Below, in pieces: positions 34,693-43,166 of a stretch of 64,000 bases of DNA. Under the pieces are notes generated by a model. That model was given only the letters and a program-made list of their open reading frames with translations. It was not told the origin of the DNA and did not search any database. This DNA is from JANYCO01 sp035535995 (GTDB lineage: Bacteria > Bacteroidota > Bacteroidia > Cytophagales > Cytophagaceae), in the NCBI GenBank assembly GCA_035535995.1, contig DATLOZ010000019.1, positions 248,001 to 312,000 of the forward strand. The letters are read 5' to 3'. Each line of letters starts with the position of its first letter. Positions within the stretch are counted from its first letter, which is position 1. The position numbers and the translations under genes were made by a program.

Positions 34693-37089
34693 TTGCGGGT
34701 ACTATATTACAGTTTTATTGTCATTGTTTCAATGATCTTCCTTTTTGGCTGCTCTTCCACCAAGCATCTGAAAAAGAATGAATACCTATTGTACCGAAAT
34801 TCACTGAAAGGAGCCCCGCCTGAAAATTATTCGGCAATGACCGATTTGTATAAGCAGCATAACAACCGCAAGATACTTGGTATTCTTCCTTATGTCAATC
34901 TTTATAACTTCGGTAAAATATTTCTCGATACTTCCCGTGTGATCCGCAAGCGTAAGCGGATCATAGAAAAATTTGATCAGAAAATAAGTACGGCAAAAAC
35001 TTCTCACCGCAAAAGTAAACTGATCAACCGGGAAGAAAAAAGAGTAAAACATAAAGACCTTGTATTAGCTGAGGGGAATAATTTTATGCGTTCTTTCGGT
35101 GAACCTCCTGAAATCTTTGATACGCTGAAAGTCTTTGCTACTGAGATCTCCATGAAATCTTATCTTTTTTCAAAAGGATATTTTCATGCTGAAGTACATA
35201 CTGAAATAGATACTGGCCGTTTGAAGCGCGTATCAGTCCGCTACATAATAGAACCAGGATTTGCTTTCCGGTATGATTCTGTAATATACGAAATAGCAGA
35301 TCCCCGCATCGATTCGCTGATGAATAGCAGCGCGTATACTAAACTGATAAAATCCGGCGATCAGTACGATGAAGATAAGCTTAATCAGGAAAGAGAAAAT
35401 ATTTATAAGCTGACGAAAGATAATGGTTATTTTAATTTTCAGCGCCAGGATATCATCTTTCATGTAGACAGTACACGCCAACCATATAGACTGGACATTA
35501 ACGTGATTGTTAATAAAAAACACAATGTGTACCGGATCTCTAAATTGTATTTCAATATGAACGATGCCGGAGACCGCTATGATCTTCAGCCAGACACCTT
35601 TCTCTATAAAAGGGTCTATTATGTTTATTATAAAAAAACTTTCCTGCGTAAACTGCTCGATTATAAAATTGCTACACGGCCTTACGATGTCTACAGCCAG
35701 TCGAAGTTCCTGGTAACCCAACGGTTATTGGGCTCTATGGATATGTATAAATTTGTGAATATAAATTTTTCAGAAAATAAATACGACACACTTTCTCATA
35801 CACTTACTGCATTTATCAATACACAACCTTTAAATAAATTTCAGCTTAGCCAGGAATATGGACTCAGCGTCGGTCAAGCATTGATTCCCGGACCTTTCCT
35901 CAGTGTTACGTTAAAGACAAGAAATATTTTCCGGTGGCTGGAGACAATTGAAAATACATTCCGGTATTCCTTCGAGGCGCAGTACACTACTGTCTCCAGC
36001 AGCGAACCATACAGGGCGCGAGAGTTTTCGGCATTTACTTCGATCAATTTATCGCAGCTTTTATTTCCTACTCCACTTAGAAATCGTGTCCGTAATTTTT
36101 ATCCCAAAGTTCGTTTCTACTCGGGATATACATTCATCATCCGTCCGGAATATCGTCGTGAATCGTTTCGATCAGGTCTTACGTATAGCTTTACAAGAAA
36201 TGCATTTTCAAGTTTCTTTATTACACCGATTGATATTACTTATGTAGACTCAAAAGTAGATCCTGCTTACAACGCGTTTCTTCAGAAATTGCATAAGGAA
36301 AACGGTAGTAACCTTTACCTCAGCTTTAACCCTTCTATCGTTACGGATTTTCAATTCAGTTATGTATACAACAACCACGAGCTGAATTCCCGTAAGGTGA
36401 CGAAATATTTCAGGCCATTTTTTGAATTTGGAGGGTTGGTGCCGACCATTATTTCTAAAAAATATGGTGCCCCTGCAGACCGCGACAGCAGCCGTTTGTT
36501 TGGGAAACAGATCTTTGAATTTGTTCGTGTGGGAATGGATCTCCGTTACTATATCCCTGTTCAAAAAACAAATACTTTTGTAGTGCGCTTCAATATTGGA
36601 TTTGCCCAACCATTCGGGCAATCGAGCCGCTCGGCGTTTTATGCATTGCCTTATGAAAAATATTTCTTTAGCGGTGGTAACTCCAGTATCAGAGCGTGGA
36701 AACCAAGACGACTTGGTCCTGGTTCGTACAACGGCAATTCGCAAAATGGATATTTATATGAGCAACCAGGAGAGATCTTGTTTGAAACCAATTATGAATA
36801 CCGTTTTAAAATGATCGGTATTTTCAACGGAGCTATGTTTGTGGACGCTGGTAACGTTTGGACGATCAAGGAAGATAACCCAGGTACACAATTCAAACTT
36901 CCCAAAGCGATCGGCGATATAGCTGTAGGAGCGGGGCTCGGGCTTCGTCTTGATTTTTCTTTTCTTGTACTACGTCTCGACCTTGCGCACAGAGTACTCG
37001 ATCCTGCGCGGCCTGCAGGGGATAAGTTGGTTGATAAATTTAGCTTCTCCCAAATTGTATACAACATCGGAATTGGCTATCCATTCTAA
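34693..37089 (+). CDS. tamL: TamL, BamA/TamA-family outer-membrane assembly lipoprotein
   Basis: 798 aa from TTG 34693. A lipoprotein signal (SMIFLFGC) replaces the usual BamA signal peptide, the hallmark of Bacteroidota TamL. The N-terminal half contains POTRA-like units (about 100-400; KSYLFSKGYFHAEV, ENIYKLTKDNGYFNFQ) and the C-terminal half a 16-strand-type barrel ending in YNIGIGYPF, with the GGNSSIRAWKPRRLGPGSY loop resembling the conserved L6 region. Acts with TamB in envelope biogenesis. Its stop overlaps the convergent gene's stop by 2 nt. Confidence 0.88.
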   Translation: MRVLYYSFIVIVSMIFLFGCSSTKHLKKNEYLLYRNSLKGAPPENYSAMTDLYKQHNNRKILGILPYVNLYNFGKIFLDTSRVIRKRKRIIEKFDQKISTAKTSHRKSKLINREEKRVKHKDLVLAEGNNFMRSFGEPPEIFDTLKVFATEISMKSYLFSKGYFHAEVHTEIDTGRLKRVSVRYIIEPGFAFRYDSVIYEIADPRIDSLMNSSAYTKLIKSGDQYDEDKLNQERENIYKLTKDNGYFNFQRQDIIFHVDSTRQPYRLDINVIVNKKHNVYRISKLYFNMNDAGDRYDLQPDTFLYKRVYYVYYKKTFLRKLLDYKIATRPYDVYSQSKFLVTQRLLGSMDMYKFVNINFSENKYDTLSHTLTAFINTQPLNKFQLSQEYGLSVGQALIPGPFLSVTLKTRNIFRWLETIENTFRYSFEAQYTTVSSSEPYRAREFSAFTSINLSQLLFPTPLRNRVRNFYPKVRFYSGYTFIIRPEYRRESFRSGLTYSFTRNAFSSFFITPIDITYVDSKVDPAYNAFLQKLHKENGSNLYLSFNPSIVTDFQFSYVYNNHELNSRKVTKYFRPFFEFGGLVPTIISKKYGAPADRDSSRLFGKQIFEFVRVGMDLRYYIPVQKTNTFVVRFNIGFAQPFGQSSRSAFYALPYEKYFFSGGNSSIRAWKPRRLGPGSYNGNSQNGYLYEQPGEILFETNYEYRFKMIGIFNGAMFVDAGNVWTIKEDNPGTQFKLPKAIGDIAVGAGLGLRLDFSFLVLRLDLAHRVLDPARPAGDKLVDKFSFSQIVYNIGIGYPF

Positions 37090-38336
37090 GAAGAAAGGAT
37101 CAGGTTGAGAAGAAATTTTTTAGGGACATTCATCAACAGCGAAAAAATAAAAAAAATCTTTACTGCTATAATCCCCTTCGTTTGCCAGCTCTGGTGCAAT
37201 CGTACTTCTATTTCTGAAAGTAATGCTATGAAAACGGGGAATGAAAAAGGAAGCAATGTGCGGTAATCAAATGGATCAATTGTAGAAGTGAATGTCATGT
37301 AAACGAGAAAAATCAGGTAAAGCAAACCTGTATAAACAAGAAATTTATTCATCCAATTGAATGGTTGAGTCAGAATGTTTTTACGAAGTAAAAGTAAGAG
37401 ATAACCGGTGAGCACAAGTTGAATCAGTACTTCGAAAAGATAAACCAGGAGTTCTGCGCTACCATCGTAGCGAAATTGTTTGATAATATGAAGTTGGTTG
37501 AACATACCAAGGAAAAAACGACTGATCAATTCGCCAACTGTAAAGTCCTGTGTGTTTGTTCTCGGCATCCCGGTCAGGTAACCTGATTGCAGATAGTTGT
37601 TGAATAGATAAAGCCCGATTAGTAATGAACCGAAGGTAAGTGCCAAAAGAAAAGAATAGGATCGAATGGAATCTTTTTTTCGATAATAAAAAAAGATCAA
37701 CCCGGCAATCACTGCAAAAAATATGACAGAAGCATATCGCGCCATACACATGCCCGCCAGAGCAAGCGTGAGAAGTAAAATGTATTGAACGGAATACTGT
37801 TCAGTAGTAATGATCTTTTTTATACAAACCATCATGAGCAAGAAGAAAGGAAGAAATAAATTTTCCGACCAAGTGTACGAACAAATTTCCAGCATGGTAA
37901 AACTTCCGAAATAATAAAGAGAAAAAGAATTTGTGCCTGCAAAGAGTAAATACAAAAAATAGAAATCAAGCGCGAGCAACAGCAGGTTGACTATTTTGGA
38001 AGCCCAGAGTGGATCAAGTGTGGTGAGCTTGGAAACCATCACAATTCCTGCGGGATAGCCTAATGGCCAGACAGCGAAAAATTCTTTCCTATATTGATCC
38101 GGATGACCGAAAGCTGTTTCTGAATAAAGAGGGATCAACTGATGCGTTTCAGAATTATAATCAAAAACTTTTGGCCCCACGCATCCTTCGCCGGAGAGAA
38201 TATTGCGCGAAACCTCCAGATAATACTTGGAATCAGGTGTGCAGTAATGTGTACTTTCCACTTTTACCCTGATTAAAATAACCAGTGCAATGAGCAGGAA
38301 AAGCAATAGTGATTCGTATTTTTTCAGATAGCGCAT
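37086..38336 (-). CDS. Polytopic membrane protein, GT-C glycosyltransferase candidate
   Basis: 416 aa with about 10 hydrophobic helices. The first loop has TPDSKYYLEVSRNILSGEG, in the style of GT39/PMT-type enzymes using polyprenyl-linked sugars, and AVWPLGYPAGIVMVSKL follows. Shares overall design, but little direct sequence, with the product of 25660-27243. Convergent with tamL, stop codons overlapping. Substrate unknown. Confidence 0.6.
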   Translation of the reverse strand: MRYLKKYESLLLFLLIALVILIRVKVESTHYCTPDSKYYLEVSRNILSGEGCVGPKVFDYNSETHQLIPLYSETAFGHPDQYRKEFFAVWPLGYPAGIVMVSKLTTLDPLWASKIVNLLLLALDFYFLYLLFAGTNSFSLYYFGSFTMLEICSYTWSENLFLPFFLLMMVCIKKIITTEQYSVQYILLLTLALAGMCMARYASVIFFAVIAGLIFFYYRKKDSIRSYSFLLALTFGSLLIGLYLFNNYLQSGYLTGMPRTNTQDFTVGELISRFFLGMFNQLHIIKQFRYDGSAELLVYLFEVLIQLVLTGYLLLLLRKNILTQPFNWMNKFLVYTGLLYLIFLVYMTFTSTIDPFDYRTLLPFSFPVFIALLSEIEVRLHQSWQTKGIIAVKIFFIFSLLMNVPKKFLLNLILSS

Positions 38337-38366
38337 TAAGCCATGGATTAGGCCATTTCAAGTTAT

Positions 38367-38553
38367 TGGAATTACCCTCTTAAATATTGATACTTATTTG
38401 AGATACCAGATGCCAGATAAAGCGAAAGTAATTTAATAACATTGTCTTTTAACTTATTTGTAAAACAGAGTTGTTTTTATCTAAACTATCTGGTATCCGG
38501 CATCTGGTATCTTGCATCCATTATTAATCTTAATACTTTAAAGGGGAATTCTA
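38367..38553. mobile_element. MITE-like element, copy 1 (187 bp)
   Basis: Flanked by an exact 8-bp direct repeat CAAGTTAT (38359-38366 and 38554-38561). The ends are inverted repeats: TGGAATTACCCTCTTAAATA inward from the left and TAGAATTCCCCTTTAAAGTA inward on the other strand (17 of 22 matching over the full ends). The interior carries a hairpin of GATACCAGATGCC-type words. About 90% identical to the element at 49717-49911. No ORF inside. It fills most of the 298-bp gap before hemF. Confidence 0.85.
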
Positions 38554-38634
38554 CAAGTTATAATTAAAAACTATAAATCCCTATATTTACGCGCGGATTA
38601 ATCGTGTCCAAATCTCTTAAATTATAAAGTATAC

Positions 38635-39537
38635 ATGAGCGATATATTTTCGAAGGATAAAGCAGAGCATTGGTTTAAAGAATTGCAAGACCAGATCTGC
38701 CAGGCGTTGGAACAAGCCGATGGCGGCGCAAAATTTCAGGAAGATAATTGGAAACGCGAAGAAGGCGGTGGCGGCAGATCCAGAGTGATTGCCGATGGGA
38801 AGGTGATTGAAAAAGGTGGCGTGATGTTTTCTGCGGTGTGGGGAAAATTGCCTTCGAATGTATTGAACGCTTTGAAACTCGAAGAAGCCGATTTTTATGC
38901 TACTGGTATTTCTATCGTATTGCATCCGGTAAATCCCTGGTGCCCGATCATTCATATGAATACGCGTTACTTTGAAATGAGCAACGGCGTTTCCTGGTTT
39001 GGCGGAGGGATCGATCTTACGCCGCACTATATTGTGCCGGAAGAAGCAATTTTATTTCATACAAAACTAAAAGAAGTTTGCGACAAACATCATCCTGCTT
39101 ATTACCCAGAATATAAAAAATGGGCCGACGATTATTTTTATATCAAACATCGTGAAGAGACCAGGGGTATTGGTGGTATTTTCTTTGATCGGCTTTCTGT
39201 ACAGAAAGGAATTACTATGGAAGATCGATTTGCGTTCGTAAAAGATATTGGAAGTGCTTTCGCGCCCGTATACACGGAATTGCTCAATCGCAATAAAAAT
39301 AAGTCCTACACAGAAGAAGAAAAAAAATGGCAGCTACTGAGAAGGGGAAGATATGTAGAATTTAATTTGGTGTACGACAAAGGTACTAAATTCGGGTTGG
39401 ATACAAATGGCAGAATAGAATCCATTCTAATGAGCATGCCGCCGGTAGTGCATTGGGACTATAACATACAAACCAAGCCAGGAAGCCAAGAGGCATATAC
39501 ACTTTCCAAACTTAAAAAAGACATTCACTGGATCTGA
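38635..39537 (+). CDS. hemF: Oxygen-dependent coproporphyrinogen III oxidase
   Basis: 300 aa. Converts coproporphyrinogen III to protoporphyrinogen IX with O2 in heme synthesis. Family blocks include HMNTRYFEM, WFGGGIDLTPHY and RGIGGIFFDRL; RRGRYVEFNLVYDKGTKFGL near the C-terminus is the classic signature. Indicates aerobic heme synthesis. The stop TGA overlaps the next ATG (TGATG), so translation of the PAP2 gene is probably coupled. Confidence 0.97.
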   Translation: MSDIFSKDKAEHWFKELQDQICQALEQADGGAKFQEDNWKREEGGGGRSRVIADGKVIEKGGVMFSAVWGKLPSNVLNALKLEEADFYATGISIVLHPVNPWCPIIHMNTRYFEMSNGVSWFGGGIDLTPHYIVPEEAILFHTKLKEVCDKHHPAYYPEYKKWADDYFYIKHREETRGIGGIFFDRLSVQKGITMEDRFAFVKDIGSAFAPVYTELLNRNKNKSYTEEEKKWQLLRRGRYVEFNLVYDKGTKFGLDTNGRIESILMSMPPVVHWDYNIQTKPGSQEAYTLSKLKKDIHWI

Positions 39538-40106
39538 TGCTGGAATATTTAAAACAACTGGATATAAAAATGCTCCTGGCTGTCAACAGCCATCATACGG
39601 CTTTCCTGGATAGCCTAATGCTTTTTGTGACCAACCGGTTGGCATGGATTCCTTTATATATCTTGCTGGTGATCTTTTTGATCTGGAAAAAAAAGAAAGC
39701 AAGTATTCTTATTTTATTTTTTATAATTCTCACCGTAGTTTCTACAGACCTTTTTGCTTCTTCGCTTATGAAACCTTTGTTTCAAAGATTGCGCCCTTGT
39801 CATAATCCGGAAGTGAATACGATGCTATATATGCTGAAAGATGCTTGTGGAGGGAAATACGGATTTGTTTCTTCGCATGCCTCTAATACATTTGGACTTG
39901 TTACATTTCTTGTTTTATTGTTGAAAAAGGAATATCCGTGGATTATATTATTTTATCTCTGGGCTGCATTGGTCTCGCTAAGCCGTGTCTATCTTGGTGT
40001 ACATTATCCTTTTGATATTTTAGGAGGAGCAATTGTGGGAGTGGGGTTGGCGTTTTTTTATTTCTGGGTATATAAAAAAATGGAAAAGAAAAGTTATAAA
40101 TTATGA
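39537..40106 (+). CDS. PAP2 superfamily membrane phosphatase
   Basis: 189 aa, about five to six transmembrane helices. The three PAP2 motifs are present: KPLFQRLRP, SSHAS and SRVYLGVHYPFD, giving the catalytic His pair and Arg. Probably dephosphorylates undecaprenyl pyrophosphate or phospholipid phosphates. The last codons (Ser-Tyr-Lys-Leu) and the stop lie within the left arm of a family 1 palindromic repeat, so the C-terminus may have been set by insertion of the repeat. Confidence 0.92.
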   Translation: MLEYLKQLDIKMLLAVNSHHTAFLDSLMLFVTNRLAWIPLYILLVIFLIWKKKKASILILFFIILTVVSTDLFASSLMKPLFQRLRPCHNPEVNTMLYMLKDACGGKYGFVSSHASNTFGLVTFLVLLLKKEYPWIILFYLWAALVSLSRVYLGVHYPFDILGGAIVGVGLAFFYFWVYKKMEKKSYKL

Positions 40107-40152
40107 GTTGCATATATTTCATTCATAACTCATAATTCAATATTCACAACTT
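40091..40152. repeat. Palindromic intergenic repeat, family 1, copy 4
   Basis: Imperfect inverted repeat of the AAGTTATGAATTATGAGTT word, reaching from inside the end of the PAP2 gene to 2 nt before the stop of the convergent ribE. Placement between convergent genes again suggests a terminator-like role. Confidence 0.85.
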
Positions 40153-40153
40153 T

Positions 40154-40738
40154 TTACCTTTTCATCAACCTCGCAATATATTTTCCAATCAGATCAAATT
40201 CCAGGTTGACTTCGCTTCCTACTTTTAAGGATTGGAGATTAGTATGTTCGTAGGTATAAGGAATAATGGCAACGCTGAATTGGTTGGGTTGTGAATTCAC
40301 AACAGTAAGACTGATACCATTGATAGTGATAGAGCCTTTCTCAATCGTGACGTTCCCTTTCGATTCATCGTATTCAAAAGTAAAAAGCCAGCTTCCATTT
40401 TGATCTACGATCCTTACGCAAATTCCGGTTTGGTCTACATGCCCTTGTACCAGATGCCCGTCCAGTCTACCGTTCAATATCATGCAGCGCTCCAGGTTCA
40501 CAAAATCACCCACGTTCCAGGTACCGAGGTTGGTTTTTTGAAGTGTTTCATGAATAGCAGTTACGAAAAAAATTTTGTCTTGTATGGCAGTCACCGTCAG
40601 GCAAACCCCATTGTGTGCCACGCTCTGATCCACCTTTAGCTCGTGGGTAAAAGAACATTCAATACCGAAATGAACATTGTCTTTTTCTTTTTGAACGCTT
40701 ACTACTTTTCCTAAGTCTTCTATGATTCCTGTGAACAT
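40154..40738 (-). CDS. ribE: Riboflavin synthase, alpha chain
   Basis: 194 aa. Dismutates two 6,7-dimethyl-8-ribityllumazines to riboflavin. Two lumazine-binding repeats are seen, the first starting MFTGIIEDLGKV with SVAHNGVCLTV and the second starting NGRLDGHLVQGHVDQTG with GSITINGISLTV. No FMN riboswitch is recognised upstream; instead a long palindrome lies there. Confidence 0.95.
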   Translation of the reverse strand: MFTGIIEDLGKVVSVQKEKDNVHFGIECSFTHELKVDQSVAHNGVCLTVTAIQDKIFFVTAIHETLQKTNLGTWNVGDFVNLERCMILNGRLDGHLVQGHVDQTGICVRIVDQNGSWLFTFEYDESKGNVTIEKGSITINGISLTVVNSQPNQFSVAIIPYTYEHTNLQSLKVGSEVNLEFDLIGKYIARLMKR

Positions 40739-40784
40739 TGTAGAAATTATGGATTATGAATAAAAATTATCGAGTCTTTATGAG

Positions 40785-40841
40785 TTGTCATTCAGAAGGA
40801 AACTTGTGCAGATTCTGCACAAGTTTCCTTCTGAATGACAA
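40785..40841. repeat. Near-perfect 57-bp palindrome
   Basis: Arms 40785-40812 and 40814-40841 (28 bp each, beginning TTGTCATTCAGAAGGAAACT) are perfectly complementary with a single T at the centre. It lies between the sugar transferase stop (40850) and ribE start (40738), both on the minus strand. No T run follows. It could act as transcript 3'-end or 5'-leader hairpin, or be a mobile palindromic unit. Confidence 0.95.
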
Positions 40842-40849
40842 GAGTGAAT

Positions 40850-42280
40850 TTATTTCCCGCGCCCCTGTATCATTACAAGAATTGTGTATAGCAGGATCCG
40901 AAGATCCATGGCGAAGGACATGTTTTCGATATAGAGAATATCATACTTTAATCGTTCTACCATTTCTTCCACATTTTGCGCATAGCCATATTTTACCTGG
41001 CCCAGCGAGGTGATGCCCGGACGAACTTTATTCAAATGTTTGTAATGAGGAGCAATCTTTACGATCTGGTCGATGTAAAATTGTCTTTCCGGTCTTGGCC
41101 CTACGAGCGACATATCGCCGATGAGTACGTTGTAAAACTGAGGAAACTCATCAATACGACTTTTGCGGAGAAACCTGCCAAAAGGAGTGATGCGCGAGTC
41201 GCCTTCTTTAGAAAGCGCAGGTCCATGTTTTTCTGCATCTACATACATGCTTCTGAATTTGAAAATGCAGAAAGGGTTACCGTCTTTGCCTACTCTTTCT
41301 TGTTTGAATAGAACAGGTCCTTTAGAACTAAGCTTGATAATAGAGGCGATCAGGAGAAAGAAAGGCATTCCAAGTACGAGTACAAAGGAGGCAAAAATAA
41401 CATCGGAGATCCGTTTCAGGTTGGCTTGCCATTCAGGCATCAGGTCCTGGTTGATATCCATGAGAGGGATATCAAAGCTATGGTTCACGCGGATCGTGCC
41501 GATCAGGTATTGATGAATATCAGGAATAATACTGATGCGAATATTTTTTACATCCTCGAGTTGAAAAAGAATTTCCTGCACACGTTCATGGTCTTCTGTT
41601 TCCATAGCGATCACCACTTGTTCGATGTGCGCGCGTGAGATCACTTTTTTCATATTGGCTATCGTGCCCATATAGCGTAGTTTTTCTCCGAATCTATTTC
41701 TGTTTTGATTCAGGCTCAAATAAGCAATAAAGCGAAGTCCAAGCATTTCAAAACTTTTATTGATCTCGTCAAATATTTCCACCGCTTTTTGTCCCGAGCC
41801 AATGATCAAAGTGTTAAAGTATAATTGTTTCTTTTTGACCAATGTTTTTACATACGTGATCAACGAGATCTTCAGGGTGATGGTGATCAGAAAATGAATG
41901 GCGAAATAAGAGGCAAAAGTTTTATAATAAGAAGTATAATTAACCACGCCAATGTCGTCGAGTAATAAGGAAAAGAAGATGATCAAAGTACCAAAGATAG
42001 AGACAGCGAAGACGGTAAAAAATTCTTTGATCCTTGATTTGCGATAGATCTCCGAATAGAAACCAAAGAAAGTATAAAGTGCCATCCAGAAAACACCGAT
42101 CACCAAAGCATGCTCGAGTAGGGGAAGGTTGATTCCTTCCTTCATTTCTCCCAGCAGCATTTTTCTAAGCAAATGGAAAACGATCCAGGCTACAATAGCT
42201 GCTATAAAGTCGAATGCAATAAATCTGTAGAGGTGGAATTTTCTTTTCAAAACAATATATTTTAAACAATCAAAGGTCAC
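40850..42280 (-). CDS. Undecaprenyl-phosphate sugar phosphotransferase (WcaJ/WbaP-like)
   Basis: 476 aa. N-terminal four transmembrane helices (about 20-140), a CoA-binding-like nucleotide fold (about 145-270) and a C-terminal bacterial sugar transferase domain (about 285-476) with the membrane re-entrant helix, FKQERVGKDGNPFCIFKFRSM, KSRIDEFPQFYNVLIGDMSLVGPRPE and VRPGITSLGQVKYGYA. It would start exopolysaccharide or O-antigen synthesis by loading the first sugar phosphate on undecaprenyl phosphate. No other capsule genes are adjacent. Confidence 0.93.
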   Translation of the reverse strand: MTFDCLKYIVLKRKFHLYRFIAFDFIAAIVAWIVFHLLRKMLLGEMKEGINLPLLEHALVIGVFWMALYTFFGFYSEIYRKSRIKEFFTVFAVSIFGTLIIFFSLLLDDIGVVNYTSYYKTFASYFAIHFLITITLKISLITYVKTLVKKKQLYFNTLIIGSGQKAVEIFDEINKSFEMLGLRFIAYLSLNQNRNRFGEKLRYMGTIANMKKVISRAHIEQVVIAMETEDHERVQEILFQLEDVKNIRISIIPDIHQYLIGTIRVNHSFDIPLMDINQDLMPEWQANLKRISDVIFASFVLVLGMPFFLLIASIIKLSSKGPVLFKQERVGKDGNPFCIFKFRSMYVDAEKHGPALSKEGDSRITPFGRFLRKSRIDEFPQFYNVLIGDMSLVGPRPERQFYIDQIVKIAPHYKHLNKVRPGITSLGQVKYGYAQNVEEMVERLKYDILYIENMSFAMDLRILLYTILVMIQGRGK

Positions 42281-42496
42281 TTATTAGTAACCGGTTATTG
42301 AGATCTTATGGGTAATGAATCGGTTAAATTTCTCAAATATAACTATTTTTCATCTAGTATAGTATATGAATTTTTTCAGAATCGATTTTTTCAGATCGTG
42401 CTTTTTAGGCAAATTAGCTGATTTTTAATCTTAGTCAATCATGAAAATTTCAATTTACCGGTACCAGAAGGTTGTTGGCAGGTAATTATAAAAAAT

Positions 42497-42538
42497 AAAC
42501 TATGGAAACTTTTGTTTGTTAAAAAGTTTCCATAGTTT
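42497..42538. promoter_or_regulatory. Palindromic operator for the TetR regulator
   Basis: Perfect 17-bp arms, AAACTATGGAAACTTTT (42497-42513) and its complement (42522-42538), around an 8-nt spacer, 13 nt before the tetR start codon. It covers both promoter boxes, so binding would block transcription. TetR autoregulation is inferred from position. The rest of the 271-bp gap to the sugar transferase shows nothing clear. Confidence 0.8.
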
Positions 42539-42540
42539 TG
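42511..42540 (+). promoter_or_regulatory. Promoter of the tetR-RND operon
   Basis: TTTG at 42511-42514, an 18-nt spacer, and TAGTTTTG at 42533-42540. The predicted start near 42546 gives a very short leader to ATG 42552. Fully embedded in the operator palindrome. Confidence 0.65.
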
Positions 42541-42551
42541 ACCCAATAATT

Positions 42552-43166
42552 ATGGAGCCAAAAGATATCATATTGAAAGGAGCATTAGACATGTTCCTCC
42601 GCTATGGGGTAAAAAGCATCACCATGGATGATATTTCGAGAACGTTGGGAGTGTCGAAAAAAACCATTTACCAGTATTTTGAAGACAAAGACGCTCTTGT
42701 TTGCGCTTGTGTCAGCAACTTTACCGAGTTTCAGAAGGAGAGTTTCATAAAAATGAGAGACGATTCCAAAGACGCGCTGGAAGAGCTGATCAAATGTTCG
42801 GACTTTATGAGAAGCAGTGTTTGCAATATCAATCCTGCTCTTTTATACGATGTGAAGAAATACCATCCGCGGGCCTGGGCTATTTACCTGGATTACCGGA
42901 GAGAATTTGTAGAGAAATGTATTCAGGACATGCTTCACCGGGGAGTTGGTGATGGTTTGTTCCGCGCCAATATTGACACCGCCATCCTTGCCAGGATGAG
43001 AATTGAAACGGTAGAGATGGGATTCAATACGGAAGTATTCCCACTATCGGAATTTGAAACACCGAAAGTACAAATGGAATTTTTTGAACATTTCACTTTC
43101 GGAATATGCACAATTAAAGGACACAAATTACTTAACAAATACAAACAGATACATGAAGAAGACTAA
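42552..43166 (+). CDS. TetR/AcrR family transcriptional regulator
   Basis: 204 aa from ATG 42552 (MEPKDIILKGALDMFLRYGV); the longer frame from 42516 starts within the operator. N-terminal helix-turn-helix ITMDDISRTLGVSKKTIYQYFEDKDALV is typical. The helical C-terminal domain would bind a drug-like effector. First gene of a four-gene efflux operon, overlapping tolC by up to 14 nt. Likely represses the operon through the palindrome at 42497-42538. Confidence 0.92.
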   Translation: MEPKDIILKGALDMFLRYGVKSITMDDISRTLGVSKKTIYQYFEDKDALVCACVSNFTEFQKESFIKMRDDSKDALEELIKCSDFMRSSVCNINPALLYDVKKYHPRAWAIYLDYRREFVEKCIQDMLHRGVGDGLFRANIDTAILARMRIETVEMGFNTEVFPLSEFETPKVQMEFFEHFTFGICTIKGHKLLNKYKQIHEED

